From contig NZ_SPQT01000005.1 in assembly GCF_004571025.1 (NCBI RefSeq), positions 124,001 to 188,000 on the forward strand: 64,000 bases of DNA, read 5' to 3'. The first letter of the stretch is position 1. Every line of letters begins with the position of its first letter. Of the stretch, positions 1 through 8,145 are shown piece after piece. The stretch is from Bradyrhizobium niftali (GTDB lineage Bacteria; Pseudomonadota; Alphaproteobacteria; Rhizobiales; Xanthobacteraceae). Under the pieces are notes generated by a model that made no database searches, was not told the origin of the DNA, and saw only the letters and a program-made list of their open reading frames with translations. The position numbers and the translations under genes are program-made.

Positions 1-110
1 AGGATCTCTTCCGAGCGCTCTGCCTCCCCTTCCGTCCATTCCCCGGCAATGAACATCTTGATCTGGGGGTACACAGGTTGTGCCTGCACCGCTTGTTCCG
101 GATTGTTCAT
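1..110 (-). CDS. NAD(P)-dependent aldehyde dehydrogenase, N-terminal fragment (cut by window edge)
   Basis: Only the first 36 or so codons are inside the window. Reading the minus strand from an ATG at 110 gives a short polar leader followed by IKMFIAGEWTEGEAE, the usual opening of aldehyde dehydrogenase family proteins. It begins four bases after the stop of the keto-deoxy-sugar acid dehydratase gene, so the two are surely co-transcribed. In the non-phosphorylative pentose pathway the enzyme after this dehydratase is 2-oxoglutarate semialdehyde dehydrogenase, which would fit; that assignment rests on the neighbour, since the catalytic part is outside the window. Confidence 0.72.
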   Translation of the reverse strand, partial: MNNPEQAVQAQPVYPQIKMFIAGEWTEGEAERSEEI

Positions 111-113
111 GCC

Positions 114-1043
114 TCAATGTCCCCAGCGAAGAGCCAGCGGGTTGAGCTCGTGCGCAAGCTCGATCAATCCAGCTCTCGTCGCCGGATGGAGCCCATCGAG
201 CGGATGCCGCACCGCTTCGCATTTGATCACACCACCTTCAGCCATCACGCTCTTGGCAGCGCGCAGGCCGCACTGGCGGTTCTCGAAATTGATGAGCGGC
301 AGCACCTTTGCATAGGCAAGAGCGGCTTCTTGCCTGCGTCCCGCTTTGTGGTGATCGAGCACCGGGCGAAGCAGATCGGGCAGCAGCGCACTCGACATCG
401 TTCCGGTCGCACCGGCGTCGAGGTCTGCCATCATGGTGATGGCCTCCTCCCCGTCAAAAGGACCAATGATGGCCTCACCGCCGAGCTCGATCAGACTGCG
501 CAACTTGGCAGCAGCAAACGGGACCTCGATCTTGAAATATCTGGCGAGCGGCACCTCGCAAGCGAGGCGGACGAGAAACGGGACCGTCAATGTAACGCCG
601 GAGAGCGGCGCGTCCTGGACCATGATTGGAATCCCTGCCGCGTCTGCGACCCGGCCGAAATGCCCAATCATGGCCCCGTCATCCGCCTTGAGGCTTGCAC
701 CATGATAAGGCGGCATCAGCATGAGGAGGCTTGCGCCACGTTCGGCCGCATAGCGGGCGCGTTGCACCGCAATCTGGGTGCTGAAATGGCTGCAGGTCAC
801 CATGACTGGCTTGCGGCCCGCGACATGCGAAAGACAGAGCTCGACCAGAATGTCGCGTTCTTGATCAGACAGCAGGAACTGCTCGGAATAGTTGGCCAGA
901 ATGCAGATCCCGTCCACGCCTTGATCAATCATGCAATCGATAACGCGCCGCTGCCCTTCAAGATCGAGATCTCCAGCCTCCGTGAACGGCGTCGGAGCCA
1001 CCGGGAACAAGCCGCGATAGATGGGAGTCTTCGCATTTCTCAT
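114..1043 (-). CDS. DapA-family dehydratase, probable 2-keto-3-deoxy-L-arabonate dehydratase
   Basis: A 309-residue protein of the dihydrodipicolinate synthase / N-acetylneuraminate lyase superfamily, full length. The Schiff-base lysine is K171 in ARYFKIEVP. The stretches CILANYSEQF (about 48-56), CSHFSTQ (84-90), PPYHGA (111-116) and MVQDAPLSG (141-149) are the pattern I associate with L-2-keto-3-deoxyarabonate dehydratases (Azospirillum type) rather than with lysine-biosynthetic DapA. That enzyme dehydrates and opens 2-keto-3-deoxy-L-arabonate to 2-oxoglutarate semialdehyde. The next gene, an aldehyde dehydrogenase, would finish the route to 2-oxoglutarate. Family certain; exact substrate inferred. 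Confidence 0.82.
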   Translation of the reverse strand: MRNAKTPIYRGLFPVAPTPFTEAGDLDLEGQRRVIDCMIDQGVDGICILANYSEQFLLSDQERDILVELCLSHVAGRKPVMVTCSHFSTQIAVQRARYAAERGASLLMLMPPYHGASLKADDGAMIGHFGRVADAAGIPIMVQDAPLSGVTLTVPFLVRLACEVPLARYFKIEVPFAAAKLRSLIELGGEAIIGPFDGEEAITMMADLDAGATGTMSSALLPDLLRPVLDHHKAGRRQEAALAYAKVLPLINFENRQCGLRAAKSVMAEGGVIKCEAVRHPLDGLHPATRAGLIELAHELNPLALRWGH

Positions 1044-1218
1044 GTAGAGGATTCCAGACAGGAGGCGGTCAGTTGCTGTCGAACGGGGTCAGCCATCGCA
1101 AACATCTAAGGAGTGGCGCCGATACCGGCGCACTTTTTTGACAGATTGACTAGCGTGGCGTCACAAACGAGATTGGTTTGAGGCTTTGCTCGCGTTGGAC
1201 GCCTTTCGTGCCTCCTCA

Positions 1219-2370
1219 TTAAATCCAGCCAGGCGGCACCAGGTCCGTGAGGACGGCAAGACATTCAAACAGGAAGTAGCTTCCGAAGATCAGCTCGACG
1301 TTCTGGGCCGCATCGATATCGCGCACAATCGCCTTTCGGGTGAAGCAGCCGCCGGTGAGCATTCCAGGCGGGCGCGGGTCATCGGGAGCAGTCGGCGTCA
1401 GGTATTTCGAGCTCAGCTGAGTAACTGTGCGCTCCGCAAATGATCGATATCTGGCGTCCCGCTCAGGACCAAGTGCGGATGCGAGGCGCAGCGCCGCGGC
1501 AGCAGCGATAGCAGTGGCCGCAGTATCCCTGCTGGTATTGGGGATCGCCGGATCGTCGAAATCCCAGAAGGCAATGAGATCCGCAGGGACATGGTCGATC
1601 CACCAGTCAAGAAGGCGCACGGCGTAGTCGCGCCATAGTGGTTCGTCCGGGCGGACCATGGCGGCGTGAGCGGTGTAGAGCATCGCCCATCCCTGCGCCC
1701 GGCCCCAAGTGCTGATATCGCTATAGCCCTTGTGCGTGTGCGTTCTGAGCACCTCGCCGGTGTGTGGATCAAGGGTGGAAGACTGGATAACTGAATTGTC
1801 CGGCCGTACGTGGATCTCGAGGACACGCCGCATATGTGCATTGGCGACCTCCTCCATCCGGGCATCGGAAAGCTCGTCCGCGGCCCAAAAGAGCAGGCCT
1901 GTCGCCTGGAGCGAGTCGATGCTGCTCTCGGAGGCTCCGACTGCGCTCGCCTCCTCGGCATCCCTGCCCAACGGTATCAGTCCGAGGTGTGGATCGAACA
2001 TATCACGAAGCGACCTTGCAGCTGTCAGAGCCACCTCGCGCGCGTTTTCGTCCTCGAACAGGATGCTGCCGAGGGCGCCAGCATGATAGAAGCCGAAACC
2101 CTTGAAGGCCGTAAGCCGCTCGGCACGCGGCAACATTCGGCTTAGCGCAGCGCGCGCGTCTTCGATTGGGAACTGCCTGGGATTAGCGAGATGCGCGAGC
2201 CAAAGCTCGCCGACAAAGGCCCCGCCGGTCCAATCACCATCGGGCGTAAACGTCCATGTTCCGTCGGCGGCACTCGCCCAGTGTGGCAAGCCCGTGCGTG
2301 CAGTGTCCCTGGTCTCGGCAATGCGCTTCAACATACGCTCGCGCGCGGGCAGATATTGGCTTTCCGACAT
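1219..2370 (-). CDS. Glycoside hydrolase family 88, unsaturated glucuronyl hydrolase-like
   Basis: 383 residues, the normal GH88 length, with no signal peptide, so cytoplasmic. GH88 enzymes release the 4,5-unsaturated uronic acid left at the end of oligosaccharides by polysaccharide lyases, by hydrating the double bond. Visible family signatures are SSIDSL (D152 aligns with the catalytic Asp of unsaturated glucuronyl hydrolases), THKGYSDISTWGRAQGW (about 212-228) and FWDFDDPAIPNTSRDTAATA further on. It is oriented with the sugar-acid dehydratase and the CoA-transferase. The locus context suggests growth on plant or nodule uronate-containing oligosaccharides (inference). Confidence 0.86.
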   Translation of the reverse strand: MSESQYLPARERMLKRIAETRDTARTGLPHWASAADGTWTFTPDGDWTGGAFVGELWLAHLANPRQFPIEDARAALSRMLPRAERLTAFKGFGFYHAGALGSILFEDENAREVALTAARSLRDMFDPHLGLIPLGRDAEEASAVGASESSIDSLQATGLLFWAADELSDARMEEVANAHMRRVLEIHVRPDNSVIQSSTLDPHTGEVLRTHTHKGYSDISTWGRAQGWAMLYTAHAAMVRPDEPLWRDYAVRLLDWWIDHVPADLIAFWDFDDPAIPNTSRDTAATAIAAAAALRLASALGPERDARYRSFAERTVTQLSSKYLTPTAPDDPRPPGMLTGGCFTRKAIVRDIDAAQNVELIFGSYFLFECLAVLTDLVPPGWI

Positions 2371-2619
2371 GGCTCTGATCCAACATAAAACTTGCCGCGC
2401 GGCTTTGGCCTGGCGGCAACTTAAAGCTCTTTACCAACAGGTCCTGGACTGGGGTGAACGGTTAATGTTCACCAGGCTTCCAAGCGTGCGCTTGGTTGCA
2501 TCGCTGCCGAGGAGCACGCCTCGTCAGCAACACCGCAGGGAAAGCCGCGCGCAAGTTTATGCCGATCACCATGCCCTCCTGACGTAAGCGCGCTACTTTC
2601 GAGAAGTCACTTTGGTCGT

Positions 2620-3822
2620 TTAGTGATGCGAGTCCGCAGCGCCGATGGCGCCCGTATCGTAAAGATGCTTCAATGTCCTGGCGTCATAGCCCAGTTCTTT
2701 CAGAATCTCTTCCGTTTGCGCACCGAGCTTTTGCGGGGGCAAACGCACGTCCGGCTGCTCGCCGTCGTAGCGCACGGGATGGCTGACGAGGGTGATGGGA
2801 GTTCCGGTCGCGCCGGTCACGACCTGAAAATTTCTGTTGTGCGCAATCTGCGGATCCTCAACGACGTCAGCATAATCGTTCACCGCAGCGTGCCAAATTC
2901 CACGCGCCTCGAACAAGGCGATGCATTCGGTGGTTGTGCGTTTGGCGACACTGGGCGCAATCATGGCTGAGGCTTCGTCCCGCCGGCGATACGCCTCCCC
3001 GTCAGGAATTCGCTGGTCGAGCGGAAGGCCAAGCGCGTCTGAGAGCGCCTCCAGCGATCCCAAAGAGATCGCAATGTGTCCATCGCGTGTCGCATAGATG
3101 CCGTAGGGCGCGCCGTAGTACCAGCCCGCCACCGGACCCGGCTGACGGACGTCGTCAGGCCTTTGGCCGTTCAGGTAGCAGGTAAAGGATTCCATCTGCA
3201 GGTCGAGCGCAGCCGACAGTAGGCTAACATCGACGCGGCAGCCCTGCCCCGTGCGCGCTTTCCTCACCAGGGCAGCTAGAATGCCCGCGGCAAACAAGGC
3301 GGCGCCGTGATGATCGATGGCGGAAACGCCCACAGCCCGCGGCCCCTGCTCGCGACTTCCGGTGATCATCGCAAGTCCTGATAGGGCCTGGATCAAGAGA
3401 TCCTGGCCGGGGCGGTTGACGTAGGGCCCGTCAGGACCGTAGCCGGAGGCAGCCGCATAGATGATCTGCGGATTGATCTTCTTTGCATCCTCGTAGCCGA
3501 GACCAAGCTTGTCGAGCACACCCGGACGGAAGTTCTCTGCGATCACATCCGATTTCGCGATCAGTTGCCTGGCGATGACGACGGCTTCGGGTTTTTTCAG
3601 ATCGAGCGTGAGGCTGCGCTTGTTGCGGTTGCCCGTGAGAAGCAACATTGACTGGCCATCAACCCGCTTGTCCGCCCCGCCCCATTTCCTCTGAAAGGCC
3701 CCTCCGGGCGGTTCCACGGCGATCACGTCCGCACCGAGGTCGGCGAGAAACTGCACGCCGACCGGACCCATCAGAAAGTGATTGAGGCTGAGGACACGAA
3801 TGCCCTTCAAGAGATCGACCAT
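2620..3822 (-). CDS. Class III CoA-transferase (CaiB/BaiF family)
   Basis: 400 residues, full length. Family III CoA-transferases move CoA between carboxylic acids through an enzyme-bound aspartyl intermediate; the expected aspartate is D141 in RPGQDLLIQA. The N-terminal LKGIRVLSLNHFLMGP and the NRNKRSLTLDLKKPE block are typical. The donor and acceptor acids cannot be read from sequence. Its promoter region (3823-4085) is shared with the divergent LacI-family gene and carries a perfect 18-bp palindrome, so it is very likely repressed by that regulator. Together with the enoyl-CoA hydratase at 10181 it implies that an acid is activated to its CoA ester and then hydrated. Confidence 0.9.
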   Translation of the reverse strand: MVDLLKGIRVLSLNHFLMGPVGVQFLADLGADVIAVEPPGGAFQRKWGGADKRVDGQSMLLLTGNRNKRSLTLDLKKPEAVVIARQLIAKSDVIAENFRPGVLDKLGLGYEDAKKINPQIIYAAASGYGPDGPYVNRPGQDLLIQALSGLAMITGSREQGPRAVGVSAIDHHGAALFAAGILAALVRKARTGQGCRVDVSLLSAALDLQMESFTCYLNGQRPDDVRQPGPVAGWYYGAPYGIYATRDGHIAISLGSLEALSDALGLPLDQRIPDGEAYRRRDEASAMIAPSVAKRTTTECIALFEARGIWHAAVNDYADVVEDPQIAHNRNFQVVTGATGTPITLVSHPVRYDGEQPDVRLPPQKLGAQTEEILKELGYDARTLKHLYDTGAIGAADSHH

Positions 3823-3872
3823 ACGTCCTTGCTTTCGGTTTTGCCTGAAATCGAGCTGCCTGGCTCTCGATT

Positions 3873-3890
3873 TCTGAAATCGATTTCAGA
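3873..3890. promoter_or_regulatory. LacI-family operator, perfect 18-bp palindrome
   Basis: TCTGAAATCGATTTCAGA reads identically on both strands and has the central CG typical of LacI-family operators. It lies 51 bases before the CoA-transferase start and 196 bases before the divergent LacI-family gene. The same core, TGAAATCGATTTCA, recurs at 9961 and, with one outer base changed, at 10125. Confidence 0.75.
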
Positions 3891-4085
3891 CTTAGGCCGC
3901 GCAAGAACCGGAGTCAAGCGAATCAACCAACTTTCGAATGAGATTCGCTTCCCCCGCTCGATGTGCGCATGAGAGGGCCAGAAATAGCGCCGACGGCCCG
4001 TATACAGGGCTTGAGAAGGTGGCGCTCGTGATGGTTTAACCCTTTGAGGGGGTGACCCTCTCCTTCTACTGGTTGACCAACGCAA

Positions 4086-5177
4086 ATGGACAAGAAACCT
4101 GTAATCGCGCCAAAAGGCCGCCAGCAGCCGCGCGTGAAGATCGAGGACGTTGCCCGGAAGGCGAATGTGTCGCCGGCGACGGTATCGCGGGTGCTCAATC
4201 ACCCCGATATCGTACGGCCGGAGCTTCGCGACAGGGTCATGCGGCATATCAATGACCTCGCCTACACGCGCGATAGCGCAGCCAGAGCATTAAAATCGGG
4301 ACGCATGCGGACCGTCGGCGTCATCGTTCCGACGCTGGCGCTCGGTATCTTTGCAGAAGGGGTCGAAGCGCTCCAGAACCGCCTCAGCGAAAGCGGCTAC
4401 ACGCTGTTCATTGCGAATTCGCAATATGACCAGCGGCGTGAACTTCAGGAACTGCAAAGTCTCATTGAACGTGGCATCGATGGAATCGTGCTGGTCGGAG
4501 CTTCCCACGGACGGGAGCTGAGGAGTCTGATCGAACAGGCAAGCGTACCCGTCATCACCACCTATGTTGCCAAGGCCGGCGGCGGCATCCCCGCGATCGG
4601 AATCGACAACGAAAGCGCCACCCGCGAGATGACGGAGTATCTGCTAAGGCTTGGACACGTCCGTTTCGGCGCAATTGCCAACGTTGTTGCTGCGTCAAAC
4701 GACAGATCCCGTGCCAGGCTTGAGGGAATTCAGCGCGCGCTCTCGGACGCCGGCCTCCCGCTCAAGCCAACCCAGATCGTCAAAGCCGATTATTCGCTTG
4801 CCCAAGGCCGTAGTGCCCTTCGTCAACTCCTCACCGATCACCCGGACACGACAGCAGTCATCTGCACCACCGACACGCTTGCCATCGGTGCAATGGCAGA
4901 GGCTCGCAAGATGGGTCTGGCCGTACCTGCCACGCTTTCCATCACAGGATTTGACGATGTGGAGCTGGCGGCGCAAATGGACCCGCCGCTCACAACGGTC
5001 AGTGTTCCGGCAGCAGAAATCGGCCGGGGAGCCGCCGATTATCTCATCAATGCCATTGCTGGAAGTCCTGTCCCAAGAAGTGTCGTGTTGCCGTACCGGC
5101 TCGTCATGCGCTCATCGAGCGCGCCGCCGCGGACCAGCGTCCGTCCCACCCGGCGCGGGCGCAGTCGAGATCAATGA
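4086..5177 (+). CDS. LacI-family transcriptional regulator
   Basis: 363 residues. The N-terminal helix-turn-helix is at about 18-40 (VKIEDVARKANVSPATVSRV), followed by the hinge region and a periplasmic-binding-protein-like effector domain (VGVIVPTLALGIFAEGVE, later TGFDDVELA and DPPLTTVSVPA). A basic leader of about 15 residues precedes the HTH, so the start could be a little further in. It is divergent from the CoA-transferase gene with an 18-bp palindromic operator between them. The same palindrome near the transporter and hydratase genes makes it the local repressor of this catabolic locus; the inducer is unknown. Confidence 0.92.
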   Translation: MDKKPVIAPKGRQQPRVKIEDVARKANVSPATVSRVLNHPDIVRPELRDRVMRHINDLAYTRDSAARALKSGRMRTVGVIVPTLALGIFAEGVEALQNRLSESGYTLFIANSQYDQRRELQELQSLIERGIDGIVLVGASHGRELRSLIEQASVPVITTYVAKAGGGIPAIGIDNESATREMTEYLLRLGHVRFGAIANVVAASNDRSRARLEGIQRALSDAGLPLKPTQIVKADYSLAQGRSALRQLLTDHPDTTAVICTTDTLAIGAMAEARKMGLAVPATLSITGFDDVELAAQMDPPLTTVSVPAAEIGRGAADYLINAIAGSPVPRSVVLPYRLVMRSSSAPPRTSVRPTRRGRSRDQ

Positions 5178-5187
5178 TCGGGCTCCG

Positions 5188-5212
5188 GTTCTTGAAATCC
5201 GTTTCAGAACCG
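5188..5212. terminator. Imperfect inverted repeat between convergent genes; terminator-like hairpin or weak operator copy
   Basis: GGTTCTTGAAA-TCCG-TTTCAGAACC can form a hairpin with one bulge, just after the LacI-gene stop and before the tail of the convergent metallohydrolase gene. No run of T follows, so it is not a canonical intrinsic terminator. Its core TGAAATCCGTTTCA is also close to the local LacI operator TGAAATCGATTTCA, so it could bind the repressor. Confidence 0.4.
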
Positions 5213-5331
5213 TGGCCTATCCTTCGCGCCGAGGGACCCGGTGAGGCATTCCATTTCACCAATCGCCCGTCAGCAACTTTGCTGAGCATGCAACGCGCGC
5301 CTGCACGACCATCAACGGAACTAGAGGCTTC

Positions 5332-7968
5332 TCAATGCTCGCGTTCAACGTGAACGGAGTGAACGGGCGCATGGTGGTGGCTGGCGCCCAATTCGTGCAG
5401 TCTATGATGCAGGCGATGGTGCGCAAGTTCCAGGGCAGCTCGCAGCCGCGAGTGTCGCGCTTCGTCGGACTTGGGAGCGAGCGTGTCCATATAGGCGATC
5501 GATCCCTCGATTTGTGCAAGGACCGAGACTGCATCTGCGGTGGCAAAGATGGGCATCTCGCCTACTTTGACATATACCGCACTGGTGTGCGCCGCAATGT
5601 CGGCCTCGCGTCCGGCGACACTGCCCCGAACGCGCAGCGCGATCCAGCATGACTCGCTGATCGGCAGCGAAAGCTGTCCCTTGCACGACAAGCCCCCACA
5701 TCGAATCTCCTCGACGACGCGGCCGTTGCGGATCAGCTCCACCCGCGCTGGCGGAACGCTGACCGATTCGATCCGCCAGTCGATCGTGAGGGCGCCGCCT
5801 GAATGGGGAAGCGCCACCGTTCCTCCAGGGCGCCGTCCTTCAACGATCATCTCAACCAGAGGCCCGACAGTGATGAACGTGTCCCCCCTACGTACGGCAT
5901 CCATCCAGTTGCGATACGTGAAGTCGTTTTCGCCAAGCCGCACATAGGTCCGCGAGCCCCCGAGGAGTGCGGCCGCGTCCATCTTGTCGGAGCCCGCGAC
6001 CAGCGGCAGATGGTATCCGATATTGAGGTAGCGATACCAGTCGGCAAGACCAAATGCGCTGATCTGCGCGGTCCGCGGGTTGAACGACATCATTTCGATG
6101 GCGTCGACAAGGCCGAGCACGATGTCGGCCGCACGTTCCGCCTGCGGGTTCGGCGCATGCGGCATTACGACCAGGCCCCCTTGCTGACGGCAGCGCTCCG
6201 CCCAGTCGGCCATGGTCGCTTCCAGAACATGGCCGATCGCAGCTTCGTTGGAGCCGCCGCAAGAGAGCGGATTGATCATCTCACCTTCGTAGCCGAGCAG
6301 CGATATGTGCCCCAGAACCTGCATCCGGTTCTCCGTGCCGACCCGAACCAGGAATTCCCCGTCCCCGCCGAAATCCTTTGCCCCGATCGTCGTGCGTCCG
6401 TCGAAATCGGCGACGTTGGTGAATAGCTCGCCCCACTGTGCAGCGAGCAGGTTGACGACGTTGACACCCTCCGCCTTGCCCTCAAGCAGCGCTGTCTGCG
6501 GGCTCAGGAAATGGACGTGCGTATCAGAGCTGACCCATCCCTGTTCGCGCCAGCGCAGCACACGGTCGAGCTCAAAGGTGAGATTGTCCGTCGTTGCAGT
6601 GATTTCGACGATGGTGCGCAACGGGCGCACCTCAAAACCCCTGCAGATCTCAACGAACACGGGCCCGAGCGGCAGGTCAGCCTCGCAGCTGCCGTCCACG
6701 TAGGCGTACTGGTTCAGCCCATTGGCAAATTCGCCCGAGAAGTCCTCGAACCTGCCGGTATTGACCTTGCGGTGATGTCCCTTGGGTGGCAGATACTCCC
6801 CGTGCTCACCATGGAGATGCAGCCGCGCGGCAACACGCACCCCGCTGCCCTTCTCAACGATGCGGATCTTGACCGGTCTTGTGGCCGGTTCGACTCTTGC
6901 CACGGTGAGCGAGGCGCCGCCTGCGTTAGCGCAACCTTCCAACGATCGAAGATCGAATATGTGCGAGCGGCCATCGTCGGAGCGCAGATAGAGCCTTGCG
7001 TCGGGATGCGCGGAGTACTCGACGATGACATCGTTGGCGGAGCGCACGGGTTGCACATCAACTTTGGCGCCCAGCCAATCCGCTCTGGAGTACTCGAGCA
7101 CTGCGCGGGCCGAGATGACCGTGCCGAGGTCCATGCCGATCTGCTCGCCTCGATCGTCGACATCGAGCTCGCCAAGCTTATTGAGATGAACCCCGGGCGG
7201 CAGCCTCACCTTCAGCTTGCGACGGCCCTGGAGGCGCAGCGGGTGCTGGGTGAGCGTTGTCGTCGTGACCGCAAAGACAAGCGAGATTTCCTGTTCCGCG
7301 CGCAAGCTTAGCGCCGAAAGCTCCTTGTCCGGATAGGGGTTCGGGAGCGCGTAAAGCCACAGGTTCTCACCTTGTCGATCCATGCGTCCTGATTGGGTGC
7401 GGGCCTCGCCCTGGAAGAAGCTCGCCCCCGGCGCTCTGCCGAGTATAAAGTCCTCGCCCGTGCTTGCATGCACGATGGGGCCGCGCAGCGGCAGGGCGGC
7501 GAACGCACTCGCACTCCAGGAGATGTGGTTCTGCTGGATCGCGAAGCGGCGCAGCACCGGCACGTCGGTCTCGCTGCCGTCGGCATAGCGGAGCCCGTAT
7601 GTCGCCACCCGCTCGCCGAGTGGATTGCCTTCTACAGGTAGCGTAGCCGGGCCGATCTCTCCGAAACCATCGGGGCTTATACTGAGGCGGTCTGCGACCA
7701 CTTGCACGAACAGCACATAGCTCGTCATTGCCCGCGGCAACGCAATTACGGCAGGAGGGGCCCCGGGGCGCAGCTCCAGCACATCCGGCCCTGTTTCGCT
7801 GCCGAAGAGAAAGGGCATGCCGCGATGAGTCTGGAGCCCGCGAAGCGAATCGATCCACCCGGTGTCACCCGGGCGGTTGGCGAAACCCTCACCGGTATTT
7901 GCGCGCCTAGCGTTGAAATATCGCGTCAAGTCGACAGGCGTGAAGCGTGGCGATGAAGGTGTTTTCAT
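5332..7968 (-). CDS. CehA/McbA-family metallohydrolase (PHP-like domain)
   Basis: About 878 residues from the ATG at 7968. I chose this start because GGAG lies eight bases before it; an open frame continues 13 codons further up to 8007 without a better site. The C-terminal half has the PHP/CehA metal-binding pattern: GWVSSDTHVHFLSP (His about 484 and 486), then VVMPHAPNPQ, DAIEMMSFN and PLVAGSDKMDAA. The N-terminal half is probably beta-rich and of unknown role. Characterised CehA and McbA cleave carbamate esters such as carbaryl, but most relatives have unknown natural substrates. It is convergent with the LacI-family gene and precedes no obvious partner on its own strand. Confidence 0.78.
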   Translation of the reverse strand: MKTPSSPRFTPVDLTRYFNARRANTGEGFANRPGDTGWIDSLRGLQTHRGMPFLFGSETGPDVLELRPGAPPAVIALPRAMTSYVLFVQVVADRLSISPDGFGEIGPATLPVEGNPLGERVATYGLRYADGSETDVPVLRRFAIQQNHISWSASAFAALPLRGPIVHASTGEDFILGRAPGASFFQGEARTQSGRMDRQGENLWLYALPNPYPDKELSALSLRAEQEISLVFAVTTTTLTQHPLRLQGRRKLKVRLPPGVHLNKLGELDVDDRGEQIGMDLGTVISARAVLEYSRADWLGAKVDVQPVRSANDVIVEYSAHPDARLYLRSDDGRSHIFDLRSLEGCANAGGASLTVARVEPATRPVKIRIVEKGSGVRVAARLHLHGEHGEYLPPKGHHRKVNTGRFEDFSGEFANGLNQYAYVDGSCEADLPLGPVFVEICRGFEVRPLRTIVEITATTDNLTFELDRVLRWREQGWVSSDTHVHFLSPQTALLEGKAEGVNVVNLLAAQWGELFTNVADFDGRTTIGAKDFGGDGEFLVRVGTENRMQVLGHISLLGYEGEMINPLSCGGSNEAAIGHVLEATMADWAERCRQQGGLVVMPHAPNPQAERAADIVLGLVDAIEMMSFNPRTAQISAFGLADWYRYLNIGYHLPLVAGSDKMDAAALLGGSRTYVRLGENDFTYRNWMDAVRRGDTFITVGPLVEMIVEGRRPGGTVALPHSGGALTIDWRIESVSVPPARVELIRNGRVVEEIRCGGLSCKGQLSLPISESCWIALRVRGSVAGREADIAAHTSAVYVKVGEMPIFATADAVSVLAQIEGSIAYMDTLAPKSDEARHSRLRAALELAHHRLHHRLHELGASHHHAPVHSVHVEREH

Positions 7969-8145
7969 GCTGAGGACTCCAGTTTCAGCAACTCTGGTGC
8001 CGCGCAAGCAGTCTTTGTCTTGTGAATGACTGCTCGCGCAAGGAGGCTTGCGCCAATCCCATGCCCATGCCCAGCATGACCGTTATGTTTTGCACTTGAT
8101 GCGAACACTTTGCGTCTGTCGCGGCGAAGCGCAGGGGCAGAGTGT

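Noticed and set aside
78..1109. 343-codon plus-strand open frame over the dehydratase gene
   Set aside because: Antisense shadow of a clearly conserved DapA-family gene; no family features of its own.
5803..7311. Long plus-strand open frames opposite the metallohydrolase gene
   Set aside because: GC-rich antisense frames; the minus strand carries the conserved metal-binding motifs.
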